Shown here in pieces: positions 25,550 through 33,192 of a stretch of DNA of 64,000 nucleotides (position 1 is the stretch's first letter; the number at the start of each line of letters is the position of its first letter). Source of the stretch: DATEPR01 sp036491115 (GTDB lineage Bacteria > Actinomycetota > Actinomycetes > Mycobacteriales > Pseudonocardiaceae); the NCBI GenBank assembly GCA_036491115.1, contig DASXCQ010000056.1, positions 19,278 through 83,277 of the forward strand, in the 5' to 3' direction. The notes beneath the pieces were generated by a model. It was not told the DNA's origin, ran no database searches, and saw nothing but the letters and a program-made list of their open reading frames with translations. The position numbers were made by a program, and so were the translations under genes.

Positions 25550-27205
25550 CTACTTCGGCGAGAGCTTCAGCAGCACCTGTCCCATGTCCGGCACGGAGAA
25601 CGCCGAGGGCAGCGCGTACTGGTTCTGCGGTGTCGGCCAGCCGGTGAAGTGGCTGGTGTCGTACTGGAACCAGTCGACGGACTCGGTGATCGGGATGATC
25701 GGCACCTGGGTCAGCATGACCTGCTCCAACTGGCCGATGATCTGGTGCTGGGTCGCCGAGTCGGTGGTGGCGCCGTACTGGTCGAGCAGCGCATCGACCT
25801 GCGGGTCGCTGAACCGCTCGAAGTTGCTCGCCGCGGTCTGGCCGATCGGCGCGGAGTTCGCCGAGTACAGCCACTGCCGGAACTCGTAGTACGGTGCGGG
25901 CCCGCCGGTCTCGGCGTAGTAGGCCAGGTCGAACTGGCCGTTGAACAGCTTGTTGTCGTAGTCGTCGTCCGACAAGTTGTCCGGGACCAAGTCGACGCCC
26001 GCGGCCTTGGCGCTCTGCTGCAACGCCTGCACCGCGGCCACCCAGTCGGAGAAGCCGCCCTCGTTGATCACGTGCAACGACAGCCGCTTGCCGTTCGGCC
26101 CGACGAAGATGCCGTCCGAGCCCAGGTGGTAGCCGTCGGCCTCCAGGATCTGCTTGGCCTTGGCCGGGTCGTACTTGTAGCCGTCCGCGGCCTTCGCCTG
26201 CGGCGACACCCAGCTCTGGAACGTCGGCGTGACGACACCCAACTGGTTGCCCGCCGGTTCGTAGCCGTACTCACCGATGGTCGACGCCTTGTCCCTGTCC
26301 ATCGCGTAGGCCAGCGCCTGGCGCACCTTCGGGTCGTTGAGCGGAGCGACCTTCTCGTTCGGGAAGATCGCCACCTGGGCGGTCGGCGGGAACCAGTAGT
26401 GGTGGTCCGGGCTCTTCTTGGCGTAGAAGGCATCGATGTTGGGGATGAACTGACTGCCCCACTGCGCCTGGCCGGTGGCGAGGTAGTTGTTCGCCGGGTC
26501 GTTGGACGTGAACGCCGGGTACAGCACCTTCTGCACCTTCGGCAGGCCGGGCTGCCAGTAACTCTTGTTGGCGGTCAACGTGATGTTCTGCGGGGTGCAC
26601 GGATTCACCTGGTACGCGCCCGTGGCGACCGGGTTCTTGTCCTGGAAGTGCACCGGGTCCTTGATGCTGGACCAGATGTGCTGCGGCACGATCGGGACCT
26701 GGTCGGCGATGTAGTAGAAATACGGCACCGACGGCGACTTGAAGTTCATCACGATCTTGTCGCCCTGCTGCGCCACGCTGGTCAGCACCGACCACACCGA
26801 CGTGATATCCAGTGCGGGATTCTTCTTGATCAGATTGAACGTGTAGAGGACGTCGGCCGCGGACATCGGCTTGCCGTCGCTCCAGTTCACGCCGTTGCGA
26901 ATGGTGAAGGTGAGGGTCTTGTTGCCGTTGCTCCAGGTGTAGCCGGTGGCGAGCCACGGCGATGTCTTGTCGTTCTGCAGGGTGTTCACGAACATCAACG
27001 GTTCGTAGATCTCACCGAAGCTGACGAACTGAACGGAGGAGTTGAACGGGTTGAAACCGCACGTCCACAGTCCGCCGCTCTCGTTCGAGATGGTGAGCGT
27101 ACCGTTCGGGCTGGCACTGGACGCCGAGCCACTGCCGCAGGCGGCGAGCAGCGTGACCGCAAGGCCACCCGCCACCGCGAGCGCGAGCTTTCTGAAGCGC
27201 CTCAT
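25550..27205 (-). CDS. extracellular solute-binding lipoprotein (SBP family 5)
   Basis: 551 aa. A type II signal peptide with lipobox LLAAC (Cys at about 23) anchors it outside the membrane. The SBP_bac_5 fold follows: YTWSNGNKTLTFTIRNGVNWS, AADVLYTFNLIKKNP, and late RFSDPQVDALLDQY. The long NPFNSSVQ segment near the N-terminus resembles family-5 proteins that bind oligosaccharides rather than peptides. First gene of the sugar operon; the operator palindrome is 81 bp upstream. Confidence 0.92.
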   Translation of the reverse strand: MRRFRKLALAVAGGLAVTLLAACGSGSASSASPNGTLTISNESGGLWTCGFNPFNSSVQFVSFGEIYEPLMFVNTLQNDKTSPWLATGYTWSNGNKTLTFTIRNGVNWSDGKPMSAADVLYTFNLIKKNPALDITSVWSVLTSVAQQGDKIVMNFKSPSVPYFYYIADQVPIVPQHIWSSIKDPVHFQDKNPVATGAYQVNPCTPQNITLTANKSYWQPGLPKVQKVLYPAFTSNDPANNYLATGQAQWGSQFIPNIDAFYAKKSPDHHYWFPPTAQVAIFPNEKVAPLNDPKVRQALAYAMDRDKASTIGEYGYEPAGNQLGVVTPTFQSWVSPQAKAADGYKYDPAKAKQILEADGYHLGSDGIFVGPNGKRLSLHVINEGGFSDWVAAVQALQQSAKAAGVDLVPDNLSDDDYDNKLFNGQFDLAYYAETGGPAPYYEFRQWLYSANSAPIGQTAASNFERFSDPQVDALLDQYGATTDSATQHQIIGQLEQVMLTQVPIIPITESVDWFQYDTSHFTGWPTPQNQYALPSAFSVPDMGQVLLKLSPK

Positions 27206-27599
27206 CGGGGATCTCGTCCTTCTGTGGGGAATGAGGAGTGGGTAGGACCTCGGGTTCTCCTGCCCACGGGGCTGGCCTTGCGTTAGTTAGGAAAGTAACC
27301 TAACAAATACATCCTCACAAGACCCCGACCGCGCCCGACTCGCGTGTTCGTGGCCAGTGAGGCTGGCCGACAACTACCCGGGACACCTTACGACCCGCCG
27401 GCCGCCTGGCAAGGGGTTCGCGCCGCCGACACCGCGGCCGGTGGCAGCCCGCGCACGCCGGCCGGGGGCGCAACGGGCATTGCGGTCAGATTGGTTCGGA
27501 CCACTTGCGGATTGCCGCCGTCAGGCCGGTTTCAGCAGGTCACTGTCCAGGTGGACCGGTCCAGAACGGAGTGTCGTCGTCGGACAGATCTCGGTTGGG
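27206..27599. other. intergenic region holding the sugar-operon promoter
   Basis: 394 bp between the kinase stop and the binding-protein start, both genes on the minus strand. It holds the operator palindrome at 27286-27304 and a GGCCAG-TGAGG-CTGGCC hairpin at 27352-27368. Around the palindrome the DNA is AT-rich (GTTACTTTCC and TTTGTTAGG on the minus strand), as expected of a promoter. I see no convincing gene in it. Confidence 0.6.
27286..27304. promoter_or_regulatory. operator palindrome of the oligosaccharide operon
   Basis: GTTAGG-AAAGTAA-CCTAAC, a perfect 6-7-6 inverted repeat, 81-99 bp upstream of the solute-binding protein start in an AT-rich patch. The shape recalls operators of ROK-type sugar repressors (from memory, not searched). 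No regulator gene is adjacent, so it would be acted on from elsewhere. Confidence 0.6.
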
Positions 27600-28505
27600 T
27601 CACGCCGAGGTCTCATTGAGTGCGCGCCCGGCCATCCGCGCGTACATCCGGCCCGGGCTCGGCACCGACGGCGGCGTCAGGAACCCGGGCAGCATCGGCA
27701 GGTCGACGACGAACCGCTGGAGCCGCTCGTACAGCTCGTTCGCGTCGACGGGCCGGTTTTCCGGCTCCTTCTCCAGGAGCCGCTGAATCAGTTCGTCCAG
27801 TTCCGCCGGCACACCCGGCACGGACGGAGGACGTTGCTTCACCTGTTTGTCGAATACCACATAGGCGGTGGGTCCGGTGAACAGTTGACGGCCGGTCAAC
27901 ATCTCGTGCAGGACACAGCCCAGCGCGTACAGGTCGCTGCGCGGTTCGGCGACACCGCTGCGGATCTGCTCCGGCGCCATGTAGGCCGGGGTGCCGACGA
28001 TCTGCCCCGCCCTGGTGAACTGCAGGACGTCCGCCTCGCGCAGCACGGCCAGCCCGAAGTCGAGGACCTTCACACTGCCGTCCGGGCACAGCATCAGGTT
28101 GGTGGGCTTGAGGTCGCGGTGACAGATGGACAGCGAGTGCGCCGCCGCCAGCACGGCGGCGGCCTGCGCGGCGATGGTGGCCGCCCACGGCACCGGCAAC
28201 GGCCCGTGCTCGCTGACCAGGTCCGCCACGGTGACCCCGTCGATGAACTGCATGACCTGGTACAGCCGCCGGTCGAACGTGCCGAAGTCGTAGAGCACCG
28301 GCGCGCCCGGGTGCTCCAGCCGAGCCACGATGCGAGCCTCGCGGACGAACCGGCGTTCCAGTTCCTCGTCCTGGCCGCCGGGCAGATGCAGGAGTTTGAC
28401 GGCCACCCGGCGGTCCAGGTGCTTGTCGTGGCCGCCGTGCACGGCACCCATGCCACCCTGGCCGAGCGGCAGCTCGTCGAGCTCGTATCGGTCGGCGATC
28501 AGCAT
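27600..28505 (-). CDS. soluble Ser/Thr protein kinase (Hanks type)
   Basis: 301 aa, essentially one kinase domain. Gly loop GQGGMGAVHGG, catalytic Lys in VAVKLL, Glu of helix C in VREARI, HRDLKPTNLML, DFGLAVL, and GTPAYMAPEQI with the P+1 loop, all intact. There is no transmembrane helix or sensor domain after residue 260, so it is cytoplasmic. RBS GGAGG precedes ATG 28505. The DNA methylase stop is 27 bp upstream, so both are probably one transcript; a PP2C phosphatase gene is divergent at the far side. Confidence 0.93.
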   Translation of the reverse strand: MLIADRYELDELPLGQGGMGAVHGGHDKHLDRRVAVKLLHLPGGQDEELERRFVREARIVARLEHPGAPVLYDFGTFDRRLYQVMQFIDGVTVADLVSEHGPLPVPWAATIAAQAAAVLAAAHSLSICHRDLKPTNLMLCPDGSVKVLDFGLAVLREADVLQFTRAGQIVGTPAYMAPEQIRSGVAEPRSDLYALGCVLHEMLTGRQLFTGPTAYVVFDKQVKQRPPSVPGVPAELDELIQRLLEKEPENRPVDANELYERLQRFVVDLPMLPGFLTPPSVPSPGRMYARMAGRALNETSA

Positions 28506-28532
28506 CGAGCCTCCAGCGGTCGGGTGCGCCGC

Positions 28533-30455
28533 CTAATCCTGCCGACCGGTCGGCACCGCGTGGCCGGCGGCGAGGCAGGCGAAGCCCAGCCGCACCAGCG
28601 TCTCACCCGCCGATGCCGCGGTGCGCAGGGTGTCCTCCAGCTCGACCAGCCGCCGGAAAGCGCTTCCGTACTCGCGTTGTTCGGCCAGCGGCAGCCTCGG
28701 TATCCGGATCCGGCGCACATCGGTGCGACTGGAACCGCCGTGCGTCACCGGTTCGGCGGCCCGGATGACACCCGCCAGGAAGTCCGGGTCGAGCAGGTCG
28801 GTGTTGACCCGGTAGCGGGTGAGGTACGGGCCGAGCACGGCCTTCTCGTTGCCGATGACCCGCGTGGCACCGCCGAGGACGGACGCGACGACATCGTGTT
28901 GGCGTAGCTCGACCAGGCCGGGGTCGTCGTCGGTCCAGCCGGTGGGTGCGCGGTGTGCGGCCAGGTCGTCGGCGGTGAGGACCGGGACGTCGCCGTCGTT
29001 GGGCAGTCTGGCTGGTGCCCGGCGGACGGTGAGGGCGCCCGCCTTGACGAGTTCGCCGATGGTAGTGAACCGGAGTTGCCGTTCCTCGATCGTGAGCTTC
29101 GGCGCTGTGATGCCGGTTTTGTTCAGCCACCAGGTGGCGGCGCGCAGGTCGCGGACCATGTCCTCCGCGTTGTCGGTCCGCTGGTGGCGCAGCGGGCTCA
29201 GGTCGACGTCGTCGTCGAGCAGGTCGATGATCCGGGTCGCGTTGGTCGGGTCGGCGAGGTGGCGCAGCCAGGCGGGGTGGACGCCGTGCAGGTTGTCGTG
29301 AGCGGTGAGCAGGAGTAGGTGCTCGGGTGGGCGTTCCCGCGGTTTCGGGCGGCGGAGTAGCCAGAGGTCGGGGCCGGTCGGGCTGAGTGAGATGACGGCG
29401 CGGAGGGCGCCTGCGCGGAGCAGGTTGCCCCGGATGCGCTTACCGGGGCGGCGGCCGGCGGCGGCGGCCGGCAGCAGAATGGCGACTGGCCCGCCGGGTT
29501 TGACGTGGGCCAGGCAGTGTTGGAGCCAGGCCAGTTCGGATTCACCACGGGGTGGCAGTCCGTACTCCCATCGGGGGTCGCCGGTCAGGTCCTGGTAGCC
29601 CCAGGCGCGTTCGTTGAACGGAGGGTCGCAGACGACGGCGTCGGCCGTGTCGCGTGGGAGGGCGTCGGCCTTGAGGGAGTCGCCGGTTTCGGTCGTGGTT
29701 CTCCTATTGGCCAGGTGCAGTCGGATGGCGGCGATAGTGGCCGTGGTGGGGTCGAGGTCCTGGCCGAGGAATGAGGTCCCGTCGCGGGTGGCGAGCAGGA
29801 GGGTGCCGAAGCCGCAGGCCGGATCGAGGATGATGCCGCTGATGGTGGGGGCGAGTCGGTTCATGAGGGCGGCGACGTCGGGTGGCGTGATGGAGACGCG
29901 ACGGGAATGGGCTTCGAGGTAGCGGCCGAACAGGAACTCGAACGCCTCCCGAGCCCCCATCCCGGCGCCCAACTGCCGAACCAGCCCGACCAGTTCCGGA
30001 TCGTCCAACGACAGCGGAACCATCGGCAGCCGATGAGCCGGTGCCACCGGAACATCTCGGCTGGTCGCCCTGCCCGCACACGCCCCGCCGCCATCGGTGG
30101 ATGCGGCATCACTCTCCCCTGCCGCGGCCGCGCCGCCGCCCGGCGTCTCGGCTCGGGCGGCCAGGAGCACAGCGCCGGCGGCGGCGACCCGGTCGGCCAG
30201 GTGCAGGTCGTCGCCCGCGGCGCGCAGGCGTTGCCAGGTGCGGTCGGCCAGGGAGACTTCGACATGCTTGCCGTTCCGGCGCAGCCACTCCTCCACCTCG
30301 CGCAGGGAGAACAACGGGCTGGACGCCGTACCGCCGACCGGCTGGGGGAAGTCGTCGTGCCGGCGCCGCCAGTTGCTGACCGCCGCTCGGCCGACGTCCA
30401 CCAGCCGGGCTATGTCACCCGCGTTCACCGTGGCGTCCTGGTTCATGGCGGTCAC
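28533..30455 (-). CDS. N6-adenine DNA methylase with N-terminal HTH (HsdM-like)
   Basis: 640 aa. An N-terminal helix-turn-helix of MerR/excisionase type (GDIARLVDVGRAAVSNWRR, ending SLREVEEWLRR, about 12-62) precedes a linker rich in Ala/Gly and an HsdM-like methyltransferase domain. SAM motif I is DPACGFGTLLLATRD; motif IV is DPPF (NPPF in most type I methylases). The C-terminal third (about 430-620) looks like a half specificity region with LPNDGDVPVLTADDL and IPRLPLAEQREYGSAF. No hsdR or hsdS is nearby. GTG 30455 or ATG 30446 could start; TATAAT lies at 30491-30486. Confidence 0.85.
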   Translation of the reverse strand: MTAMNQDATVNAGDIARLVDVGRAAVSNWRRRHDDFPQPVGGTASSPLFSLREVEEWLRRNGKHVEVSLADRTWQRLRAAGDDLHLADRVAAAGAVLLAARAETPGGGAAAAGESDAASTDGGGACAGRATSRDVPVAPAHRLPMVPLSLDDPELVGLVRQLGAGMGAREAFEFLFGRYLEAHSRRVSITPPDVAALMNRLAPTISGIILDPACGFGTLLLATRDGTSFLGQDLDPTTATIAAIRLHLANRRTTTETGDSLKADALPRDTADAVVCDPPFNERAWGYQDLTGDPRWEYGLPPRGESELAWLQHCLAHVKPGGPVAILLPAAAAGRRPGKRIRGNLLRAGALRAVISLSPTGPDLWLLRRPKPRERPPEHLLLLTAHDNLHGVHPAWLRHLADPTNATRIIDLLDDDVDLSPLRHQRTDNAEDMVRDLRAATWWLNKTGITAPKLTIEERQLRFTTIGELVKAGALTVRRAPARLPNDGDVPVLTADDLAAHRAPTGWTDDDPGLVELRQHDVVASVLGGATRVIGNEKAVLGPYLTRYRVNTDLLDPDFLAGVIRAAEPVTHGGSSRTDVRRIRIPRLPLAEQREYGSAFRRLVELEDTLRTAASAGETLVRLGFACLAAGHAVPTGRQD

Positions 30456-30458
30456 CCT

Positions 30459-30513
30459 AGTTCACATGGCTGACATGGTCGACCAATTATATGCTTGTGA
30501 ACTCGGTCAACCG
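30459..30513. promoter_or_regulatory. nested inverted repeats in the methylase/PP2C divergent promoter
   Basis: Outer arms AGTTCACA (30459-30466) and TGTGAACT (30496-30503) are perfect and share their centre with the perfect 10-bp palindrome TGGTCGACCA (30476-30485). A third element CGGT-CA-ACCG is at 30504-30513. On the minus strand a perfect -10 TATAAT (30491-30486) serves the methylase. The whole 74-bp gap is thus regulatory and could switch both directions together. Confidence 0.65.
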
Positions 30514-30529
30514 ATGATTAGCTTGTGCC

Positions 30530-31390
30530 GTGACCATCGAGCATCAGCTTGGTTTCCGCTACGCCGCCGGGTCCGACGTCGGGATCGTCCGGTCGCGGAA
30601 CGAGGACTCGGCGTTCGCCAGTCCGCGACTGCTCGCCGTGGCGGACGGAATGGGCGGGCATCCGCACGGCGACGTGGCGAGTGCGGTGGTGACCGCCGTG
30701 TTGGCGGAGCTGGACGAGCGGTTGCGGGTGGCGAAGCCCGGCCAGGTCGACCCGCCCGCCCAGCTCGCCGCGCTGGTGGCCGCGGCACTACACCGGCTCA
30801 CCGAGTTCGCCGAGCGCGACCCCGACCTGACGTCGATGGGCAGCACGCTGACTGCCTTCCTGTGGGACGGTACCGACGCCTGGCTGGCGCACGTCGGCGA
30901 TTCGCGCGGCTACCTGCTGCGCGACGGCATACTGCACCAGATCACCCGCGACCACACGTTGGTGCAGAGCCTCGTCGACGAGGGCCGGATCACGCCGGAC
31001 GAGGCGGCGGCCCACCCGCGCAAGTCGATGGTGATGCGGGCACTGCAGACGGGTGGCTCGGCCGAGCCGGATGTCGCGGCGCAGCAGGTGGCGGCCGGCG
31101 ACCGGTTGTTGCTGTGCTCGGACGGTTTGACCGACGTGGTGGGGCCGGACGTCATTCGCGACATCCTCGGCACGGCGGTGACACCCGAGGACACGGTGCG
31201 GCAGTTGACCGACGAGGCCAAGCGGTCGAACAGTCCGGACAACATCACGTGCGTGGTAGCGGATGTCGTGGCCGGCCGGGTGGGTGGGGATGTGCTGGTG
31301 GTGGGAGCGGCGGCTGATCAGCCGGGGCTGGTGCAGCGGCCGACGCCGGGCTTGTTGGCCCGCTGGACCCGTCGCCTACGGACCGGGTGA
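30530..31390 (+). CDS. PP2C-family Ser/Thr protein phosphatase
   Basis: 286 aa soluble PPM phosphatase that would reverse Ser/Thr kinase action. Metal and catalytic motifs are complete: VRSRNEDSAF, VADGMGGHPHGD, AHVGDSRGYLL, LCSDGLTDVV and NSPDNITCVVADV. A C-terminal tail of about 45 residues ends in basic LARWTRRLRTG. GTG 30530 is the start. It is divergent from the methylase-kinase pair, whose kinase is the obvious partner. Confidence 0.93.
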   Translation: MTIEHQLGFRYAAGSDVGIVRSRNEDSAFASPRLLAVADGMGGHPHGDVASAVVTAVLAELDERLRVAKPGQVDPPAQLAALVAAALHRLTEFAERDPDLTSMGSTLTAFLWDGTDAWLAHVGDSRGYLLRDGILHQITRDHTLVQSLVDEGRITPDEAAAHPRKSMVMRALQTGGSAEPDVAAQQVAAGDRLLLCSDGLTDVVGPDVIRDILGTAVTPEDTVRQLTDEAKRSNSPDNITCVVADVVAGRVGGDVLVVGAAADQPGLVQRPTPGLLARWTRRLRTG

Positions 31391-31439
31391 ACCCGCCCAA
31401 CCGACATCACCGGGAACGGCGCGGGGTTACGGCCGTCAC

Positions 31440-31712
31440 GAACTGCGGGTACGCCCTTCGGCTGGCTGTGGTTCGGCGAGACGATGTCGATGCTGGGCGC
31501 GCACTTCACCACCCCGGCGCTCCCACCGCTCGCGTTGTACGTGCTGAATGCGAACGTGCTGGAGATGTCCTTGCTCAACACGGCCGGGACACCGCTGTGC
31601 TGCTGTTCGGTCTCTCGGCCGGGGTGCTCGCGACCCGATACGAACACGCCCGGATCCTGTTGGGTGCCAACGTGACGCGCGTGCTCAGCGTCGGCACCGG
31701 GCGCGCTACTGA
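31440..31712 (+). pseudogene. MFS transporter fragment with frameshift
   Basis: Two adjacent frames together spell the N-terminus of an MFS_3-type exporter. The first frame gives FGWLWFGETMSMLGAHF (31457 onward) through LYVLNANVLEMSLLNTAG. After about 31590 the reading continues in another frame as VLLFGLSAGVLATRYEHAR then ILLGANVTRVLSVGT, and stops at 31716. Only about 85 of some 400 residues remain and no start codon is obvious. A decaying or truncated gene left beside the PP2C gene; a single sequencing error cannot explain the missing three quarters. Confidence 0.7.
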
Positions 31713-31948
31713 TTGATCCAGATCAGGTGGCTGTTGGTGTTGAACGCTCTCAATGCCGCTTCCGGGGAATGCATGCTCAGGTGACAGCCGCCGTGCACTC
31801 CTACCACTGTTGCCCTGTTGGCAAATGCCATCCCCCATGCGGCGATACGTCGGCCGGCATCATCGCCGTATTCCTCCACCACGGCGAACATCTTCGGCGC
31901 GGCAGCCGCGATTGCCGCATTGTCAAGTCGGTGCTCCGAATCGGTCAT
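31706..31948 (-). CDS. small hypothetical protein (80 aa)
   Basis: I do not recognise the family. ATG 31948 has GGAGGG 6 bp upstream and opens MTDSEHRLDNAAIAAAAP; the C-terminus RAFNTNSHLIWINQ is aromatic and may be a conserved tail. No membrane segment. It is divergent from the XRE regulator 144 bp away, in a patch with less GC than its surroundings, so it may be the target of that regulator. Its 3' end lies next to the MFS remnant. Confidence 0.6.
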   Translation of the reverse strand: MTDSEHRLDNAAIAAAAPKMFAVVEEYGDDAGRRIAAWGMAFANRATVVGVHGGCHLSMHSPEAALRAFNTNSHLIWINQ

Positions 31949-32092
31949 CTTGAGTCCCTCCAGGTCGCTGACCAGCACGCAGTACAGTAGCTTCGCTCTC
32001 CAAGACGATGTTGTCGATAGTAAATTTTCATTCCACAAAGCGCGATCGCCCACTCGGGTGATCTTGTCGCTTCGACATAACTGGAGGTCGGA

Positions 32093-32959
32093 TTGCCCGG
32101 CACGTCGAGCCCGACGGTATGGCGGCGCTGGTTGGCGCTGGAATTGACCCGGATGCGCAAGGAACACAAACTCGAGCAAAAAGATGTGGCCAAGGCACTG
32201 CGTTGCACGGTGGGCAAGGTTTCCTACTACGAGACCGCCGATCGGCCCGTCATCCTCCGCGACCTCAACGAGGTACTACTCCCCCTCTTCAACGTCCCCG
32301 AGGACCGCTGGCCCGCCTACGTCCAAGCCGGCAAGGACTCCCGCCAGAAAGGCTGGTGGGAGTCCTACACCGCCGAAACCCTCCCCGCCTGGCTCTCCCT
32401 CTACGTCGGCCTCGAACAGGGCGCCGCCCAACTCCGCCTCTACGACGCCCAACTCATCACCGGCCTGCTCCAGACCGACGACTACACCGAGGCCGTCGTC
32501 CGCCGCGGCACCGCCGAACTCACCGAAACACAGGTCAACCGCCGCAAGGAATTGCGCAACCAGCGCAAGAGTGCACTCGTCCGCGATGCCGATCCGCTCC
32601 GGCTCTGGGTCGTTCTGGACGAAGCCGTGTTGCGCCGGATGGTCGGCAGCCGCAAGGTCATGCACGACCAGCTCACCTATCTCGCGGACTCCGCCGATCA
32701 GGCCAAGATCACCCTGCAGGTGCTGCCGTTCGATCATGGCGCGCACCCCGGCATGCACGGACCCTTCACCATCATGGGTTTTCCCTGGCCCACCGATCCC
32801 GGCATCGTGTACATCGAGCACCGGTCCGGCGCCTTCTATCTGGAAGAGCAACATCAGATCGACGCACACACCGTTGCCTTCGAACATCTTTGCGCACACG
32901 CCCTCCCGCCCGACGAATCGGTCACTATGATCAGAAACGTCGCGAAGGAGTACGCCTGA
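32093..32959 (+). CDS. XRE-type HTH regulator with DUF5753
   Basis: 288 aa. An N-terminal Cro/C1 HTH (LALELTRMRKEHKLEQKDVA, then CTVGKVSYYE) is followed by the DUF5753 domain (GWWESYTAETLPAWLSLYVG, QLITGLLQTDDYTEAVVRR, ITLQVLPFDHGAHPGMHGPF). These proteins pair with DUF397 genes and control development or antibiotic genes in streptomycetes. The start is TTG 32093, supported by GGAGG 5 bp before it. Its TGA overlaps the DUF397 ATG by one base. Confidence 0.9.
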   Translation: MPGTSSPTVWRRWLALELTRMRKEHKLEQKDVAKALRCTVGKVSYYETADRPVILRDLNEVLLPLFNVPEDRWPAYVQAGKDSRQKGWWESYTAETLPAWLSLYVGLEQGAAQLRLYDAQLITGLLQTDDYTEAVVRRGTAELTETQVNRRKELRNQRKSALVRDADPLRLWVVLDEAVLRRMVGSRKVMHDQLTYLADSADQAKITLQVLPFDHGAHPGMHGPFTIMGFPWPTDPGIVYIEHRSGAFYLEEQHQIDAHTVAFEHLCAHALPPDESVTMIRNVAKEYA

Positions 32960-33189
32960 TGACCCATTCCCCGGTCCCCGCCGCAGAACTCGCCGCCGCG
33001 CAGTGGCGCAAGTCCAGTTTCAGCAACGATCAAGGCCAGTGCGTCGAGACCGCAAAACTCGAAGGCGGCACTGTCGCCGTACGGAACAGCAACCACCCTG
33101 ACGCCGGTGTCGTCTTCTTCACCCCCGCCGAGATGCACGCCTGGGTCCAGGGCTGCAAAGCCGGCGAGTTCGACGACTACATGGGCTGA
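32959..33189 (+). CDS. DUF397 domain protein
   Basis: 76 aa. Family pattern AAQWRKSSFSNDQGQCVETA, then GTVAVRNSNHPDAGVVFFTP and WVQGCKAGEFD. The small acidic partner of the XRE/DUF5753 regulator just upstream (TGATG overlap), as in whiJ-like and abaA-like loci, where the DUF397 protein is thought to modulate the regulator. Confidence 0.92.
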   Translation: MTHSPVPAAELAAAQWRKSSFSNDQGQCVETAKLEGGTVAVRNSNHPDAGVVFFTPAEMHAWVQGCKAGEFDDYMG

Positions 33190-33192
33190 TAT

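Noticed and set aside
27344..27619. 91-aa plus-strand frame in the gap before the sugar operon
   Set aside because: No RBS, Pro/Thr/Gly-rich, overlaps the end of the kinase gene on the other strand; nothing recognisable.
27600..31390. A complete Pgl or BREX defence locus
   Set aside because: No PglZ/BrxZ phosphatase, PglY/BrxC ATPase or large PglX is present; only the kinase-methylase idea is shared.
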